A stretch of DNA of 64,000 bases, from assembly GCA_036250195.1 (NCBI GenBank), contig JAVHZZ010000003.1:88271418-88335417 (forward strand), written 5' to 3'. Numbering within the stretch: the first letter of the stretch is position 1; every line of letters starts with the position of its first letter. The notes beneath the pieces were generated by a model, which made no database searches, was not told where the DNA came from, and worked only from the letters and a program-made list of their open reading frames with translations. Of the stretch, positions 41,846 to 52,621 are shown piece after piece. The position numbers and the translations under genes are program-made. Origin of the DNA: Mixophyes australis (Eukaryota; Chordata; Amphibia; Anura; Limnodynastidae).

Positions 41846-43913
41846 GGGTCTGCGCATGCGCAACCCTTTTCTATACTTCAGTGTATATCCCTTTAACTCA
41901 ATTGGCAGATCAGGCAACACTCCCTATATTAAGCACCTGTGGTCAACACCACGTTGCCTGATCTTGGAGTCTCATTCCCCATGAGTCTCTGAAGGTGTTC
42001 CTGTATTCCTCGTGTATTCAGCGCTGCTGATTCCTGTGGTTTCCAAACCACTTCTATCCCTGTGGTTTCCAAACCACTTCTACTACTGTGGTTTCCAAAC
42101 CACTTCTACTACTGTGGTTTCCAAACCACTTTTACTACTGTGGTTCCCATACCACTTCTACCATCAACTGTATCATCGTGACTGTCTGCTGATTCCTATC
42201 CGCTGCCTCCGTGCACTACAGTCTTCTAAACCACTTCAACGCTATTGTATATCATTGGGACTGTTTGCTGATTCCTATCCGCTGCCTCCGTGCACTACAG
42301 TCTTCTAAACCACTTCAACGTTATTGTATATCAATGTGACTGTTTGCTCATTGCTATCCGCTGCCTCCGTGCACTCCAGCTTTTACTTCACTCACCTGCT
42401 TCTCATCAAGTCTGTTTGCTGATTCCTATCCGCTGCCTCCGTGCACTACAGTCTCCTGCTTGCGGCTCGCCTGTGTTCATCATCGTGACTGCTAGCTGAT
42501 TACTATCCGCTGCCTCCGTGCACTACAGTCTCCTGCTTGCAACTCGCCTGTGTTCATCATCGTGACTGCTAGCTGATTACTATCCGCTGCCTCCGTGCAC
42601 TACAGTCTCCTGCTTGCAACTCGCCTGTGTTCATCATCGTGACTGTTAGCTGATTCCTATCCGCTGCCCTGTGCACTGCAGACTCATCTCATCTCTTCTG
42701 TGTCTTCCTCGAGACTGCCGCTTTCATTACCATCTGCTACACTTCGTGATCAACAGCTCCTGGCCTGCGCTGCACTCCTGTGTCCCATCGCTGTTGGTTC
42801 CTTTGGTTGCTACTGGTTACCTCCGTGTGCCGCTGAGTCCTGCTGCTGTGGTCAGCGCTATCGTCCATCTCCTGCTGATCCGCTCTCCACGCCTTCACGT
42901 GTTCCACTGGTCTCTACCCTCCTGTCAGCATTGGATTTGTATCTCATCTACTACCCTCTGCTGGATCATCTCCATTCTCCTGGGTCCCCTATGAGTCCAG
43001 TTCCACGTGTTGCTGACTCCTGTGGATTCGTGTCCCTGTTGGTCTACTCACCTGTGCGCTGCACCTGCTAGACCGCTGCCTCACCTATCCAGGGACTTCC
43101 TATCCAGTCGGCCTCCTGCCGCTCAGGTACCGCTGCATTCCCATGTGACTGCTACTTCTGAACCACGGTATGCATACTTCTCATTGACTGTGCTGTGTAT
43201 TGCATATCTTGCTGGACTGTGTTTGGTTCTCTCTGGTGTCTGCTATCCGCTGAGTCTATTGCCATCATTGACTGTGTTATCATTGTGCTGGACTACTTCA
43301 AGAGACTTTCTGATTGCAGACCTGCTCAGTCATTTATATATATATATATATTGTGCATATTACTGTGGATCGTGTATAAGGTGCCTGTGTATATCCTGTG
43401 TTGCAGTCTTCCCCCGTGCACCTCCTCACATATATATTCAGTGGTACAAGTTGCTGATGTCAGACCACTGATCCCTGTTTCCGGTATCACCTGTTCCATT
43501 ATCCTCTCACATAGCAGTGGTACAACTTGCTACCGCAGACCACTGACTACCCGGATACCTCCACTTGGATTCCATTCCTTCACTCAGACAGCGGTACAAC
43601 TTGCTATCCGCAGACCGCTGACTCTCATCACCTCCTTGTTTCTGTTGGACATTCCTCCTCACTATAGCAGTGGTACAACTTGCTATCGCAGACCACTGAC
43701 TACCTTCACGTGTCCTTGTCCATACAGTTCCTTGTGTATTATTACCTCATTATTACCAGTGTTGCTAGTCATAGACTTTCCTGAGCATCTCATCAGCCAT
43801 CATTTCATGTTCCGTGATCACCCAGCTACCAGAGTACCCTATTACCATCTATATTGCTCTGGTAAGCCTACCATCTGGTGATCCCTGGGTAAAGACTCCT
43901 AGTGCCCGTGACA
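41779..43913 (+). repeat. 3' LTR of the nested element
   Basis: It is identical to the 5' LTR apart from three substitutions seen by eye (for example GGAGTCTGC versus GGTGTCTGC at 36845/43236) and one additional 77-bp unit beginning GACTGCTAGCTGATTACTAT near 42560. It ends GTGACA, followed by aggaa. Confidence 0.95.
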
Positions 43914-44303
43914 AGGAATAACTTGGGAAAGGCAACGATGGTAACATTCAGACCCCCAAGACGTAACTTGAGGAGTGCGCCAGTCAATCTGGGGAGAGTG
44001 ACACTGAAGCCATGGAAGGCCTAAGACAATCGGACTTGTCGTAACTGGAAGAATTAAAAACGATATTTCTTCATGGTGCAGAACACCAATCTGAAGTGTT
44101 ACTGGAGACGTACTCTGGGTGATGAGACCGTTGATGAGACGTGATCCATCTATAGCCGTCACAGTAATGGGTGTTTTTAAAGTAATCACTGGTAGAGACC
44201 ATTGATTCACTAGTGATTTAGAAATTAAATTTCCTGCTGCTCCGGAATCAATCAATGCCTGTGACTCAAAAGATTTGGTAGCAAAGGAAATCGTAACAAT
44301 CAA
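43914..44303 (-). CDS. pol: protease part of the older family-1 pol, cut by the nested insertion
   Basis: It has the active site DSGAAGN and the later VLGLPWLQ motif of a retropepsin, about 94% similar by eye to the nested copy. Read on the minus strand it runs into the nested element at CLSQVIP. The upstream connection to gag carries an extra base near 44295 relative to the nested copy, which puts the protease out of frame with the shift product. Confidence 0.9.
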
Positions 44304-44332
44304 AAGCGCAGACTTTAGATTTCATAGAAGAT

Positions 44333-44394
44333 GGAGAGGACTCCAGGGACCCTAACTTCACCTCTCCAGAATTAGTTAGGGCCTGGCATTTCCC
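44333..44394 (-). promoter_or_regulatory. -1 frameshift signal of the older family-1 copy
   Basis: The heptamer is at 44388-44394 (G GGA AAT on the minus strand). Stem 1 arms are 44374-44381 and 44350-44357, stem 2 arms 44361-44367 and 44333-44339. Every stem base equals the nested copy; the differences seen by eye are in a loop and near the 3' edge. Confidence 0.85.
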
Positions 44395-45272
44395 GATCTC
44401 TTAGGGCAAGAGCTGAGCATATGTGTGGAATCAGCACAATAGATACAGAGTCTATTCTTTACTCTTCGTTTCCTCTCTTCTGAAGATAATTTGGAACGTC
44501 CTATCTCCATGGGAATCACAGAGGGTGAAACTGGACGAAATTGAGGGGTTGAACGAAGAGGTGCTTTAACAGAAGTTGTTTTCTCAGATTCTCTTTCACG
44601 AAATCTCATATCTACACGATGGCAAAGAGAGATCAAATCTTCTAGTGACGAAGGGAGCTCTAGGGTAGTCAGTGCATCTTTAATTTTATCGGAGAGCCCC
44701 TGCCAGAAGGCGGCAACTAATGCTTCAGTGTTCCACTGAAGTTCAGAGGCTAAGATCCTAAATTGAATGACGTACTGGCCTACTGTATGAGAACCTTGTC
44801 GTAAACGGAGGATGCTGGAAGCAGCGGAGGTCACACGACCTGGTTCATCGAACACACTTCGGAATGTAGAAATGAATTTGGCACTATCTTGTAGTATTGG
44901 ATCGTTTCTTTCCCACAGAGGGGAGGCCCAAGCCAGGGCTTGTCCAGAAAACAATGAGATAAGATAGGCCACTCTGGAACGATGGGTAGAAAAATTTTGA
45001 GGTTGGAGCTCAAAATGGACTGAACATTGGTTAAGGAAACCCCTACAAGTTTTGGGGTCTCCATCGTACTTTGACGGAGTAGGCAGGTGAAGCGTGGAAG
45101 CTGTAGACACCTGGGATGGCACTGGGGAAACGGAGGAAAGCACAGGAGCTTCAATATTAGCTGTAACAGTCTGTCCAGATGTTCCTTGGGAGGTTAATGA
45201 TTGGTAACATTGAAGTAACAGCTGTTGGCGAGCATCCTGTTGCTCCACACGGCTGACCAGATGCTGCAGCAT
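44376..45272 (-). CDS. gag: Gag of the older family-1 chromovirus
   Basis: It is 298 residues from the first remaining ATG (45272). Relative to the nested copy the normal start codon has become CTA, so the first 12 residues could only be used with another start. The capsid region and zinc knuckle (CIYCADSTHMLSSC) are intact, and the slippery heptamer is conserved before the stop. It is close to the nested Gag, with a handful of substitutions. Confidence 0.93.
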   Translation of the reverse strand: MLQHLVSRVEQQDARQQLLLQCYQSLTSQGTSGQTVTANIEAPVLSSVSPVPSQVSTASTLHLPTPSKYDGDPKTCRGFLNQCSVHFELQPQNFSTHRSRVAYLISLFSGQALAWASPLWERNDPILQDSAKFISTFRSVFDEPGRVTSAASSILRLRQGSHTVGQYVIQFRILASELQWNTEALVAAFWQGLSDKIKDALTTLELPSSLEDLISLCHRVDMRFRERESEKTTSVKAPLRSTPQFRPVSPSVIPMEIGRSKLSSEERKRRVKNRLCIYCADSTHMLSSCPKRSGNARP

Positions 45273-45309
45273 CTCTTTGGCGGTAGGTTCCGTATCTGGG
45301 TCTGTTAGG

Positions 45310-45319
45310 GCCTGATCTT
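45310..45319 (-). promoter_or_regulatory. self-primer binding site of the older copy
   Basis: On the minus strand it reads AAGATCAGGC, three bases after the 5' LTR end (45322). It is exactly complementary to the LTR sequence at 47029-47038. Confidence 0.75.
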
Positions 45320-45321
45320 AC

Positions 45322-47215
45322 TGTCCCGGGCACTAGGAGTCTTTACCCAGGGATCACCAGGTGATAGGCTTACCAGAGCAATGTAGGTGGTAATATGGTA
45401 CTCTGGTAGCAGGGTGATCACGGAACAGGAAATAGCAGATGATGAGATGCTCAGGAAAGTCTATGACTAGCAGCACTGGTAATATGGAGGTAATAATACA
45501 CGAGGAACTGTATGGACAAGGACACGTGAAGGTAGTCAGTGGTCTGCGGTAGCAAGTTGTACCACTGCTATAGTGAGGAGGAATGTCCAACAGAAACGAG
45601 GAGGTGATGAGAGTCAGCGGTCTGCGGATAGCAAGTTGTACCGCTGTCTGAGTGAAGGAATGAAATCCAAGTGGAGGTATCCGGGGAGTCAGTGGTCTGC
45701 GATAGCAAGTTGTACCACTGCTATGTGAGAGGATACTGGAACAGGTGATACAGGAAACAGGGATCAGTGGTCTGCCTCTAGCAAGTTGTACCACTGAACA
45801 TATATCTGAGGAGGTGCACGGGGAGAGACTGCAACACAGGATATACACGGACACCTTAAACACGATCCACAGTAATAAGCACAATATATATATAAATGAC
45901 TGAACAGCACTGCAAATATAGAAAGTCTCTTGAAGTAATCCAGCACAAGATAACACAGTCAATGATGGCAATAGACTCAGCGGATAGTAAACTCCAGAGG
46001 AGAACCAACACAGTCCAGCAAGATATGCAATACACCAGCACAGTCAATGAGAAGTATGCATACCGTGGTTCAGAAGCAGGCAGTCAGACAGGAGTGCAGA
46101 GATACCTGAGCGGCAGGAGGCCGGCAGGATGAGAAGTCCCTGGATGGATGAAGCGGAGGTCTAGTAGGTGCAGCGCACAGGTAAGTAGACCAGCAGGGAC
46201 ACTAATCCACAGGAATCAGTAGAGCGTGGAACTGGACTCTTGGAGGACCCAGGAGAATGGTGATGGTCTAGCAGAGGGGTAAATGATGAGACACGAATCC
46301 AATGCTGACAGGCGGGTAGAGACCAGCGGGAACACAGGAAGGCGTGGAGAGCGGATCAGCAGTAGATGGACGAGTAGAGCTGACAGCAGCAGCAGCAGGA
46401 CTCTGCGGACACACGGAGGTAGCCAAGAGCAACCAGCAGGTGCAGTTTAACGTTGGGACACGGGAGAGCAGAGTTGAACTGGAACTGTTGATCACGGAGA
46501 GTAGCGGATAGCAATAGTAGCAGCAGTCTCGAGGAAACACGGGAGAGATGAGATGAGCTGAAGACTGAAGCGCACAGAGGCAGCGGATAGGAATCAGCCA
46601 AACAGTCACGATGAAACACAGACGAGTTGCAGGTTGAAGACTGTAGTGCACGGAGGCAGCGGATAGGAATCAGCTAACAGTCACGATGATGCACAGGTGA
46701 GTGAATGTGGATTGAAGACTGTAGTGCACGGAGGCAGCGGATAGGAATCAGCTAACAGTCACAATGATATATGGTAGAGTTGAAGTGGCTTTGAAGACTG
46801 TAGTGCACGGAGGCAGCGGATAGGAATCAGCTAACAGTCACGATGATACACAGGATGGTAGAAGTGGTATAGGAACCACAGTAGTAGAAGTGGTTTGGAA
46901 ACCACAGAGGTAGAAGTGGTTTGGAAACCACAGAGGTAGAAGTGGTTTGGAAACCACAGGAATCAGCAGCGCTGAATACACGAGGAAACACAGGAACACC
47001 TTCAGAGACTCATGGGGAATGAGACTCCAAGATCAGGCAACGTGGTGTTGACCACAGGTGCTTAATATAGGGAGTGTTGCCTGATCTGCCAATTAAGTTA
47101 AAGAAACATACACTGAAGGATTGGAAAGGGCTGCGCATGCGCAGACCCTCAGGATGGAGGACGGCCACGGTTCCTAAATGTCCGGGAAGAAGCACTCACA
47201 GTCCGGTGAGTGACA
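45322..47215 (-). repeat. 5' LTR of the older family-1 element
   Basis: It has the same length as the 3' LTR (1894 bp). On the minus strand it runs from TGTCACTCACCGG (47215) to CCCGGGACA (45322). It carries the NRF1-type palindrome, the core promoter and the four-hairpin leader array. Confidence 0.95.
47029..47069 (-). promoter_or_regulatory. core promoter and self-primer sequence of the older copy
   Basis: The minus-strand TATA-like box TATATTA (47069-47063) is 31 bases before GCCTGATCTT (47038-47029), the same spacing as in the nested copy. Confidence 0.65.
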
Positions 47216-47220
47216 GTAGC

Positions 47221-48619
47221 ACTCACAAGGGCCCTACCTGCTCCCAGGATATTCAGGGTCTTCTTCTAGCACTCCCCACTCTGTCTGCACCAATTTTTCG
47301 CGGGTGTCTTTTGGTCTTGATCCCGATGTGTCTTCACAGGTCAAAGTAGCCTCCAGCCCTTATAAGGGTTCTCTGCCTCCGGCTTCTACTCCAGTCTTCC
47401 CAATCGCTTCTGTCTTGTTATCTTGATCGTGTAGTCTTCTTCTTCTTCTTCCACGTAGCCTGTCCCCTGACATCCGTTTTCCATGCTCTCCACCAACAGA
47501 CTTCTAAAATGGCCGCGCACGTGCTGACATCACACGGTATTGTGGCGCCAAATGTCTAAGCACTGGGAGGTGAGCCCTGATTGGCTCACTGACCCAACCA
47601 ATAGTGGTGCGGCTGTGGTGACGTGAAGGGGTTCACCGGACGTCAGACTGCTCGGTGAGCCTCTCACACTATCACAAAACACAAATTTGCATAAATCAAA
47701 GAAGGTGGGAAACTGTTAGACAACAGAAAATAGTAAGAGTGCTAAATAGTAAGTTTTAATGCAATGGAAATTTAATAGTGGCAGTATGAAAAATGTAAGT
47801 TAATCGAATTTGATCTTTTTTCAATCAAAGTAGTAGGAGAAGAGATTTCAGAAGTATGAAATGTCGCCATATACCAACCAACTTCCCCCACTGCTTTAAT
47901 GAAAACAAATATATACACTATAATCCGCAGATATGCTTAAAAAAATAGCATTTATTAAAAAATATATATTAAAAAAACACTTGTTTATGAAGCTCATTAG
48001 AAAATGCTAGCTAAGTCAACATGAAAAACACTATCTAAATTAAGTATATTCAATGTACTGTACAGCAGAGGTGGAAAAACTGGTATTATCACAAACACAG
48101 GATAACACCTAAAAGCCCGGATAATTTAATTAGGAGAGGAAAATGTTTTATATAAATGTATACATGAATTCAACCCAGTGACTAGGAGCAGAAGTTCACC
48201 ATAGGCAAATATCAATCGCAAATTCTTTGTAGCTTCATATGTTCATATGTCCACTTGTCCATCCTGGCGAAAAGGTTAGAGGGTGGCCAGAGTTGTATTA
48301 TAAGATGGTCAACTTGATATTTTCAAGTGCTTTTACCAGTAAGTCTCCAATAGAATAAGCAGAATGGATGGTAATGGCCAAGATAGTGATTAGTGCTCTT
48401 TCTAAAATCAGATGTTCCTAGCACTGCTGAGCTCAAAGTTGACAGTAGTCAGCCGAAGCTCAATTCAAATGTAAAGTGTCATGGAAATTTTTTGACTAAT
48501 TACTGCTTCAATAAATCACTCTGATGAGCATATAAGGGGCATGTGAGGAGGTCTGTGTGGCATTTGGGGGAGTTTTGATGTACATGTTGGATCTGATGGC
48601 TTATGGAGTTTGAGGACAT
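47221..48619. other. unclassified sequence, probably old repeat then AT-rich flank
   Basis: 47221-47670 is GC-richer, with TTCTTCTTCTTCTTCC and a CCAAT-rich stretch (47570-47610). It was contiguous with 30717 before the family-1 insertion. 47680-48619 is AT-rich without genes. Confidence 0.45.
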
Positions 48620-48624
48620 GTGGG

Positions 48625-49314
48625 TGTTAGGAACCCCTCCAGCCGGCACAACACAACCCGGAATCTACTCTGCCAGTCAGGTGTTCACTGGAGCCCCTGA
48701 TGGTGGGGACAGACTGGGCCGCAGACTGACAGAGGGTCGTGAAGTGCGTACCAGCTGGGGAGAACCCAGGCAAGAGGAGTCAGGTCCACGCAGAGGTCAA
48801 GGGCCGGCAGCAGACAAGAGTATTGATGAACAAGCTGAGGTCAGGGGTCACAGGCAAATAGCAGAACGGGTAAACAGGCCAGAGATCAGGGTCACAGGAA
48901 ACACGAGCAAGGTCCAAATCAAAGCCAAGGGTCATACACGGGGAGTCAAATAGCGATATCAGGATACAGGACAGGAACTAGCAGGTTAGCAGACTGGAAC
49001 ACAGGAGCTATAACCGGCAATGAGGCAGCAGACCTCATTGCCTTAAATACCAGTGGCCACCAATCAGAGCCTAGCTCTGATTTAGACACAGCCCCCAGCA
49101 TAATTAATAGGCTGCATTAATTAGCCCACAGGCTAGAACATGGTGAGCGCTGCGCCCGGCTTCCTCTCATTGCCGGGACGCAGCGCTGAAGCGTCTTCCC
49201 GTTGCCCCGGCAACGGCCGGGTCAGGGCCGGAAGTGACGTCCCGGTCGCCATAGCGACGGCCGGGACGCAGGTGAGTGAGTCGCGGCGGCTGGGCACCGC
49301 CGCGGCTCGTAACA
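48625..49314 (-). repeat. 3' LTR of the family-2 element
   Basis: On the minus strand it runs from TGTTACGAGCC (49314) to GGTTCCTAACA (48625). It is preceded by a polypurine tract (CTCAAGGGGGGG on the minus strand). The pol stop lies inside it. Confidence 0.97.
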
Positions 49315-52300
49315 GTACCCCCCCCTTGAGGAGGGGTCGAGGGACCCCGACATCCAGGTTTTCTTGGGAACCTCCTGAAGAATTCCTTCAATTGTTTAGG
49401 GGCATGGAGTTGTCTTCGCGGAACCCAAGATCGCTCTTCTACACCGCGGTTCCTCCACTGCACCAGGAAGTGCACCTGTCCTTGCACTTTTTTGGAATCT
49501 AAAATCCTTTGAACCACATATCTTAGTGGCTTACTCGAACTTCCCCCAGGCACAGTTGAGGATTGACTAGGATACAATACCGGCTTCAACAATGAACAAT
49601 GAAATGTGTTCGGAATTTTTAGTGAACTAGAAATCTTCAATCTAAAAGCTACCGGATTGATCTGTTTGGTAATCATGAACGGCCCAATAAATTTAGGTCC
49701 TAGTTTTTTACAAGGCTGTCTGAGCCTAAGATTTCTAGTTGATAGCCATACTTTCTGGCCCACTTTGAATGGGCAGGTGGTACGGTGGCGATCCGAAAAT
49801 TTTTTGGCCGATAATGAGGATTTTTTCAAGGAGGACTGAACTTTCCCCCAAATTACTTTCAGATCAGCAGCTGTGGAATGAATCTCCGGAATACCAGCAG
49901 ATTTGAGAGAGTACAGAGAATTAGACCTGGGATGGAAACCGAAGTTACAGTAGAACGGAGAAGTTTGAGTAGATGAGTGAGATGAGTTATTGTAGGCAAA
50001 CTCTGCCCAAGGCAGCAAAGATGACCAGTTGTCATGGAATTCTGAGGAATAACATCGGAGGAACTGTTCAAGTGCTTGGTTAACCCTTTCAGTTTGCCCG
50101 TTAGACTGAGGGTGGTATGCAGATGACAGACTGATCCGGATTCCGAGTAGGGTGCAGAAGGATTTCCAGAATTGTGCTATGAATTGTGAACCACGATCAG
50201 AAACAATATCGGAAGGAAGTCCATGGAGCCGGAAAACATGTTGTATGAAGAGAATGGCCAGATCTCGAGCTGTAGGAAGCCTGGTTAATGGGATGAAGTG
50301 TGCCATTTTACTGAAACGGTCCACCACAACCCAAATAGTATTATGTCCTGCAGAAGGTGGCAAATCAACAATAAAATCCATGGACAAATGTGTCCAAGGT
50401 TTTGCAGGAATGGGCAATGGAAGCAATTGACCCACCGGGCGAGTCCTGGGGACTTTGTTCCTGGCACAAATTTCACACGAGAAGACATGACTCTTGACGT
50501 CAGCGGACAAGGATGGCCACCAGACCGTACGGGAAAGGATCTCCAGCGTCTTATAAACTCCAGGGTGTCCAGCAGACCTATTATTATGCGCCTCTGCAAG
50601 AACCGCCTTCCTTAGATGGACTGGAACAAAAAGACGTTGTTCCGGAGTAGTATCAGGGGCTAATTTCTGGAATCTCTGAAGCGTGATACTCAGATCTTGG
50701 GTTAGTCCAACATGGATTATGGAAGGAGGAATAATAGGCTCTGGGTTCGAAACTGGAACATGGTGTGCCAAGAAACTTCTGGACAGAGCATCTGCCCGGA
50801 CATTTTTGGAACCCGGTCGATAGGTGATCAGGAAATTGAACCGAGTAAAGAATAACGACCAACGGGCCTGTCTGGGATTTAGACGTTTGGCCGATTGTAT
50901 ATATTGCAAGTTCTTGTGGTCGGTAATGACAGAGATCTGATGTGGAGCACCCTCCAGCCAATGTCGCCACTCCTCGAAGGCCCATTTGATTGCCAACAGT
51001 TCCCTATTCCCGACATCATAGTTGGCTTCTGCTGAAGAGAACTGGCGGGAGAAATAGGCACACGGGTGTAGACGAGTAGTATGAGGGTCCTTCTGTGATA
51101 GTATAGCCCCAGCACCGACGTCAGAGGCGTCGACCTCAAGAACAAATGCTTTAGCTGGATCCGGGTGTCTAAGGACCTGAGCGGAGACAAAGGCTTTTTT
51201 CAGGCTTTCGAATGAGGCTACTGCTTGAGGCGACCAATTAGTTGGATCCATTCCTTTACGGGTTAGGGCGACAATGGGAGCCACGATGTCCGCAAAACCT
51301 GGAATGAACCTTCTATAATAATTGGAGAAGCCCAGAAACCTCTGCACCGCCTTAAGGTTGTTTGGTTGCACCCAATCTAGAATAGCCTGAACCTTAGTTG
51401 GATCCATGGAGAATCCCTCAGAAGAGATTATGTAACCTAAAAAGGATACTTTCTGCACCTCGAACTCACACTTTTCTAGTTTGGCGTAAAGGTGGTTCTC
51501 TCGCAGTCTTCGTAGAACTTGTTTAACGTGATTCTGATGTACAGACAGAGATCTGGAATAGATGAGGATATCATCTAAATAGACGACCACGAAACTACCA
51601 AGAAAGTCCCGAAGAACCTCATTGATTAAGTCCTGGAATACTGCAGGTGCATTGCTAAGACCGAACGGCATAACCAAGTATTCATAATGGCCAGAGTGCG
51701 TATTGAATGCCGTCTTCCACTCGTCTCCCTTCTTGATACGGATGAGGTTATACGCTCCACGAAGATCGATTTTTGAGAAGACAGTAGCACCTCTCAGCTG
51801 ATCAAATAATACGGAGATGAGCGGAAGGGGATAGGTATTTTTGATTGTAATAAGATTCAATCCCCGGTAATCAATACAAGGTCTTAGTCCTCCGTCCTTT
51901 TTGGATACAAAGAAGCATCCTGCTCCTACGGGAGATTTAGATGGCCTGATGAAGCCCTTCTCCAGATTTTCTTCAATGTATTCCTGCATGGACTTGGTCT
52001 CCGGACCAGAGAGAGAGTACAGGCGACCCTTAGGCAACTTGGAACCAGGAATAAGCTCGATGGCACAGTCAAAGTCACGGTGAGGTGGTAAGGTGTCAGC
52101 AGCTTTCTTGGAGAACACATCCCAGAACTCATGATATTGTGAGGGAAGCTGCTCCGGAATAGACTGAATCACCCGCAGGGGCAGTGACAAGCAGGACTGT
52201 GTACAGTAAGAGCTCCACTGGACAATTTCTCCTTTTACCCAGTCCATGACGGGGTTATGACGGGAAAGCCATGGGTGGCCCAAGATCAAGGGAACTGATG

Positions 52301-52565
52301 AACAATCGATAAGAAGGAAGGTTATTGACTCTGAATGGAGAGCTCCGATTTTTAATTGTAGTGGCGAGGTCTCCCAGGAAATCTTGCCACCAGGCAACGG
52401 ACCTCCATCTAATCCACAGACAGTAATAGCGGACTTGAGTTTTACCATCGGAATTTTAGCAGCGCGGGCGAACCCGATGTCCAGGAAGTTGCCTGCAGCT
52501 CCACTGTCAATGAAGGCGGACAGGTCCATTGAACGAGCACTAAACATGAGCTGTGCAGGGATCAA
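49167..52565 (-). CDS. pol: Pol of the family-2 chromovirus (protease, RT, RNase H, integrase, chromodomain)
   Basis: The frame is 1132 residues counted from 52565, but it is open back to the frameshift site at 52640 and has no AUG there. Protease DSGA is at 20-23, RT YLDD at 329-332, RNase H residues near 479, 522 and 549, integrase zinc ligands H660, H667, C697 and C700, the DDE triad at D730, D790 and E826, a GPF module, and a chromodomain at about 1014-1065 (FLVQWRNRGVEERSWV). The C-terminal 50 or so residues are encoded inside the 3' LTR (stop at 49167). No stop or frameshift is seen, so it looks functional. Confidence 0.96.
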   Translation of the reverse strand: MIPAQLMFSARSMDLSAFIDSGAAGNFLDIGFARAAKIPMVKLKSAITVCGLDGGPLPGGKISWETSPLQLKIGALHSESITFLLIDCSSVPLILGHPWLSRHNPVMDWVKGEIVQWSSYCTQSCLSLPLRVIQSIPEQLPSQYHEFWDVFSKKAADTLPPHRDFDCAIELIPGSKLPKGRLYSLSGPETKSMQEYIEENLEKGFIRPSKSPVGAGCFFVSKKDGGLRPCIDYRGLNLITIKNTYPLPLISVLFDQLRGATVFSKIDLRGAYNLIRIKKGDEWKTAFNTHSGHYEYLVMPFGLSNAPAVFQDLINEVLRDFLGSFVVVYLDDILIYSRSLSVHQNHVKQVLRRLRENHLYAKLEKCEFEVQKVSFLGYIISSEGFSMDPTKVQAILDWVQPNNLKAVQRFLGFSNYYRRFIPGFADIVAPIVALTRKGMDPTNWSPQAVASFESLKKAFVSAQVLRHPDPAKAFVLEVDASDVGAGAILSQKDPHTTRLHPCAYFSRQFSSAEANYDVGNRELLAIKWAFEEWRHWLEGAPHQISVITDHKNLQYIQSAKRLNPRQARWSLFFTRFNFLITYRPGSKNVRADALSRSFLAHHVPVSNPEPIIPPSIIHVGLTQDLSITLQRFQKLAPDTTPEQRLFVPVHLRKAVLAEAHNNRSAGHPGVYKTLEILSRTVWWPSLSADVKSHVFSCEICARNKVPRTRPVGQLLPLPIPAKPWTHLSMDFIVDLPPSAGHNTIWVVVDRFSKMAHFIPLTRLPTARDLAILFIQHVFRLHGLPSDIVSDRGSQFIAQFWKSFCTLLGIRISLSSAYHPQSNGQTERVNQALEQFLRCYSSEFHDNWSSLLPWAEFAYNNSSHSSTQTSPFYCNFGFHPRSNSLYSLKSAGIPEIHSTAADLKVIWGKVQSSLKKSSLSAKKFSDRHRTTCPFKVGQKVWLSTRNLRLRQPCKKLGPKFIGPFMITKQINPVAFRLKISSSLKIPNTFHCSLLKPVLYPSQSSTVPGGSSSKPLRYVVQRILDSKKVQGQVHFLVQWRNRGVEERSWVPRRQLHAPKQLKEFFRRFPRKPGCRGPSTPPQGGGTVTSRGGAQPPRLTHLRPGRRYGDRDVTSGPDPAVAGATGRRFSAASRQ

Positions 52566-52621
52566 TACAGCGTTTTTCGGGGAGACAATCTGCAGACCTA
52601 GGTGAACTTTCCCCTCGTTCC

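Larger units (their letters stand above)
35465..43913 (+). mobile_element. chromodomain Ty3/gypsy retrotransposon (family 1), young nested copy
   Basis: It inserted in opposite orientation into the protease/RT junction of the older copy, with duplication aggaa (35460-35464 and 43914-43918). The 5' LTR is 2058 bp and the 3' LTR 2135 bp. By eye they differ by three substitutions plus one 77-bp repeat unit, so the insertion is recent. Order is LTR, primer site, gag, -1 frameshift, pol with chromodomain, polypurine tract, LTR. An in-frame TAA at 38522 early in pol probably makes it defective. Confidence 0.97.
30718..47215 (-). mobile_element. chromodomain Ty3/gypsy retrotransposon (family 1), older copy split by a nested insertion
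   Basis: It is bounded by the 5-bp duplication gtagc (30713-30717 and 47216-47220). Both LTRs are 1894 bp (45322-47215 is 5', 30718-32611 is 3') and differ at about nine positions by eye (near 0.5%). Minus-strand order is LTR, gag, protease, [nested element 35465-43913], RT, RNase H, integrase, chromodomain, LTR. Removing the nested element and one aggaa copy leaves about 8.0 kb. The Tf1/sushi (V-clade chromovirus) assignment rests on the chromodomain, the primer arrangement and the frameshift type. Confidence 0.95.

Noticed and set aside
49140..49502. Plus-strand frames at the family-2 LTR (also 54026-54232)
   Set aside because: They are antisense to the pol end and U3 and are present in both LTRs.
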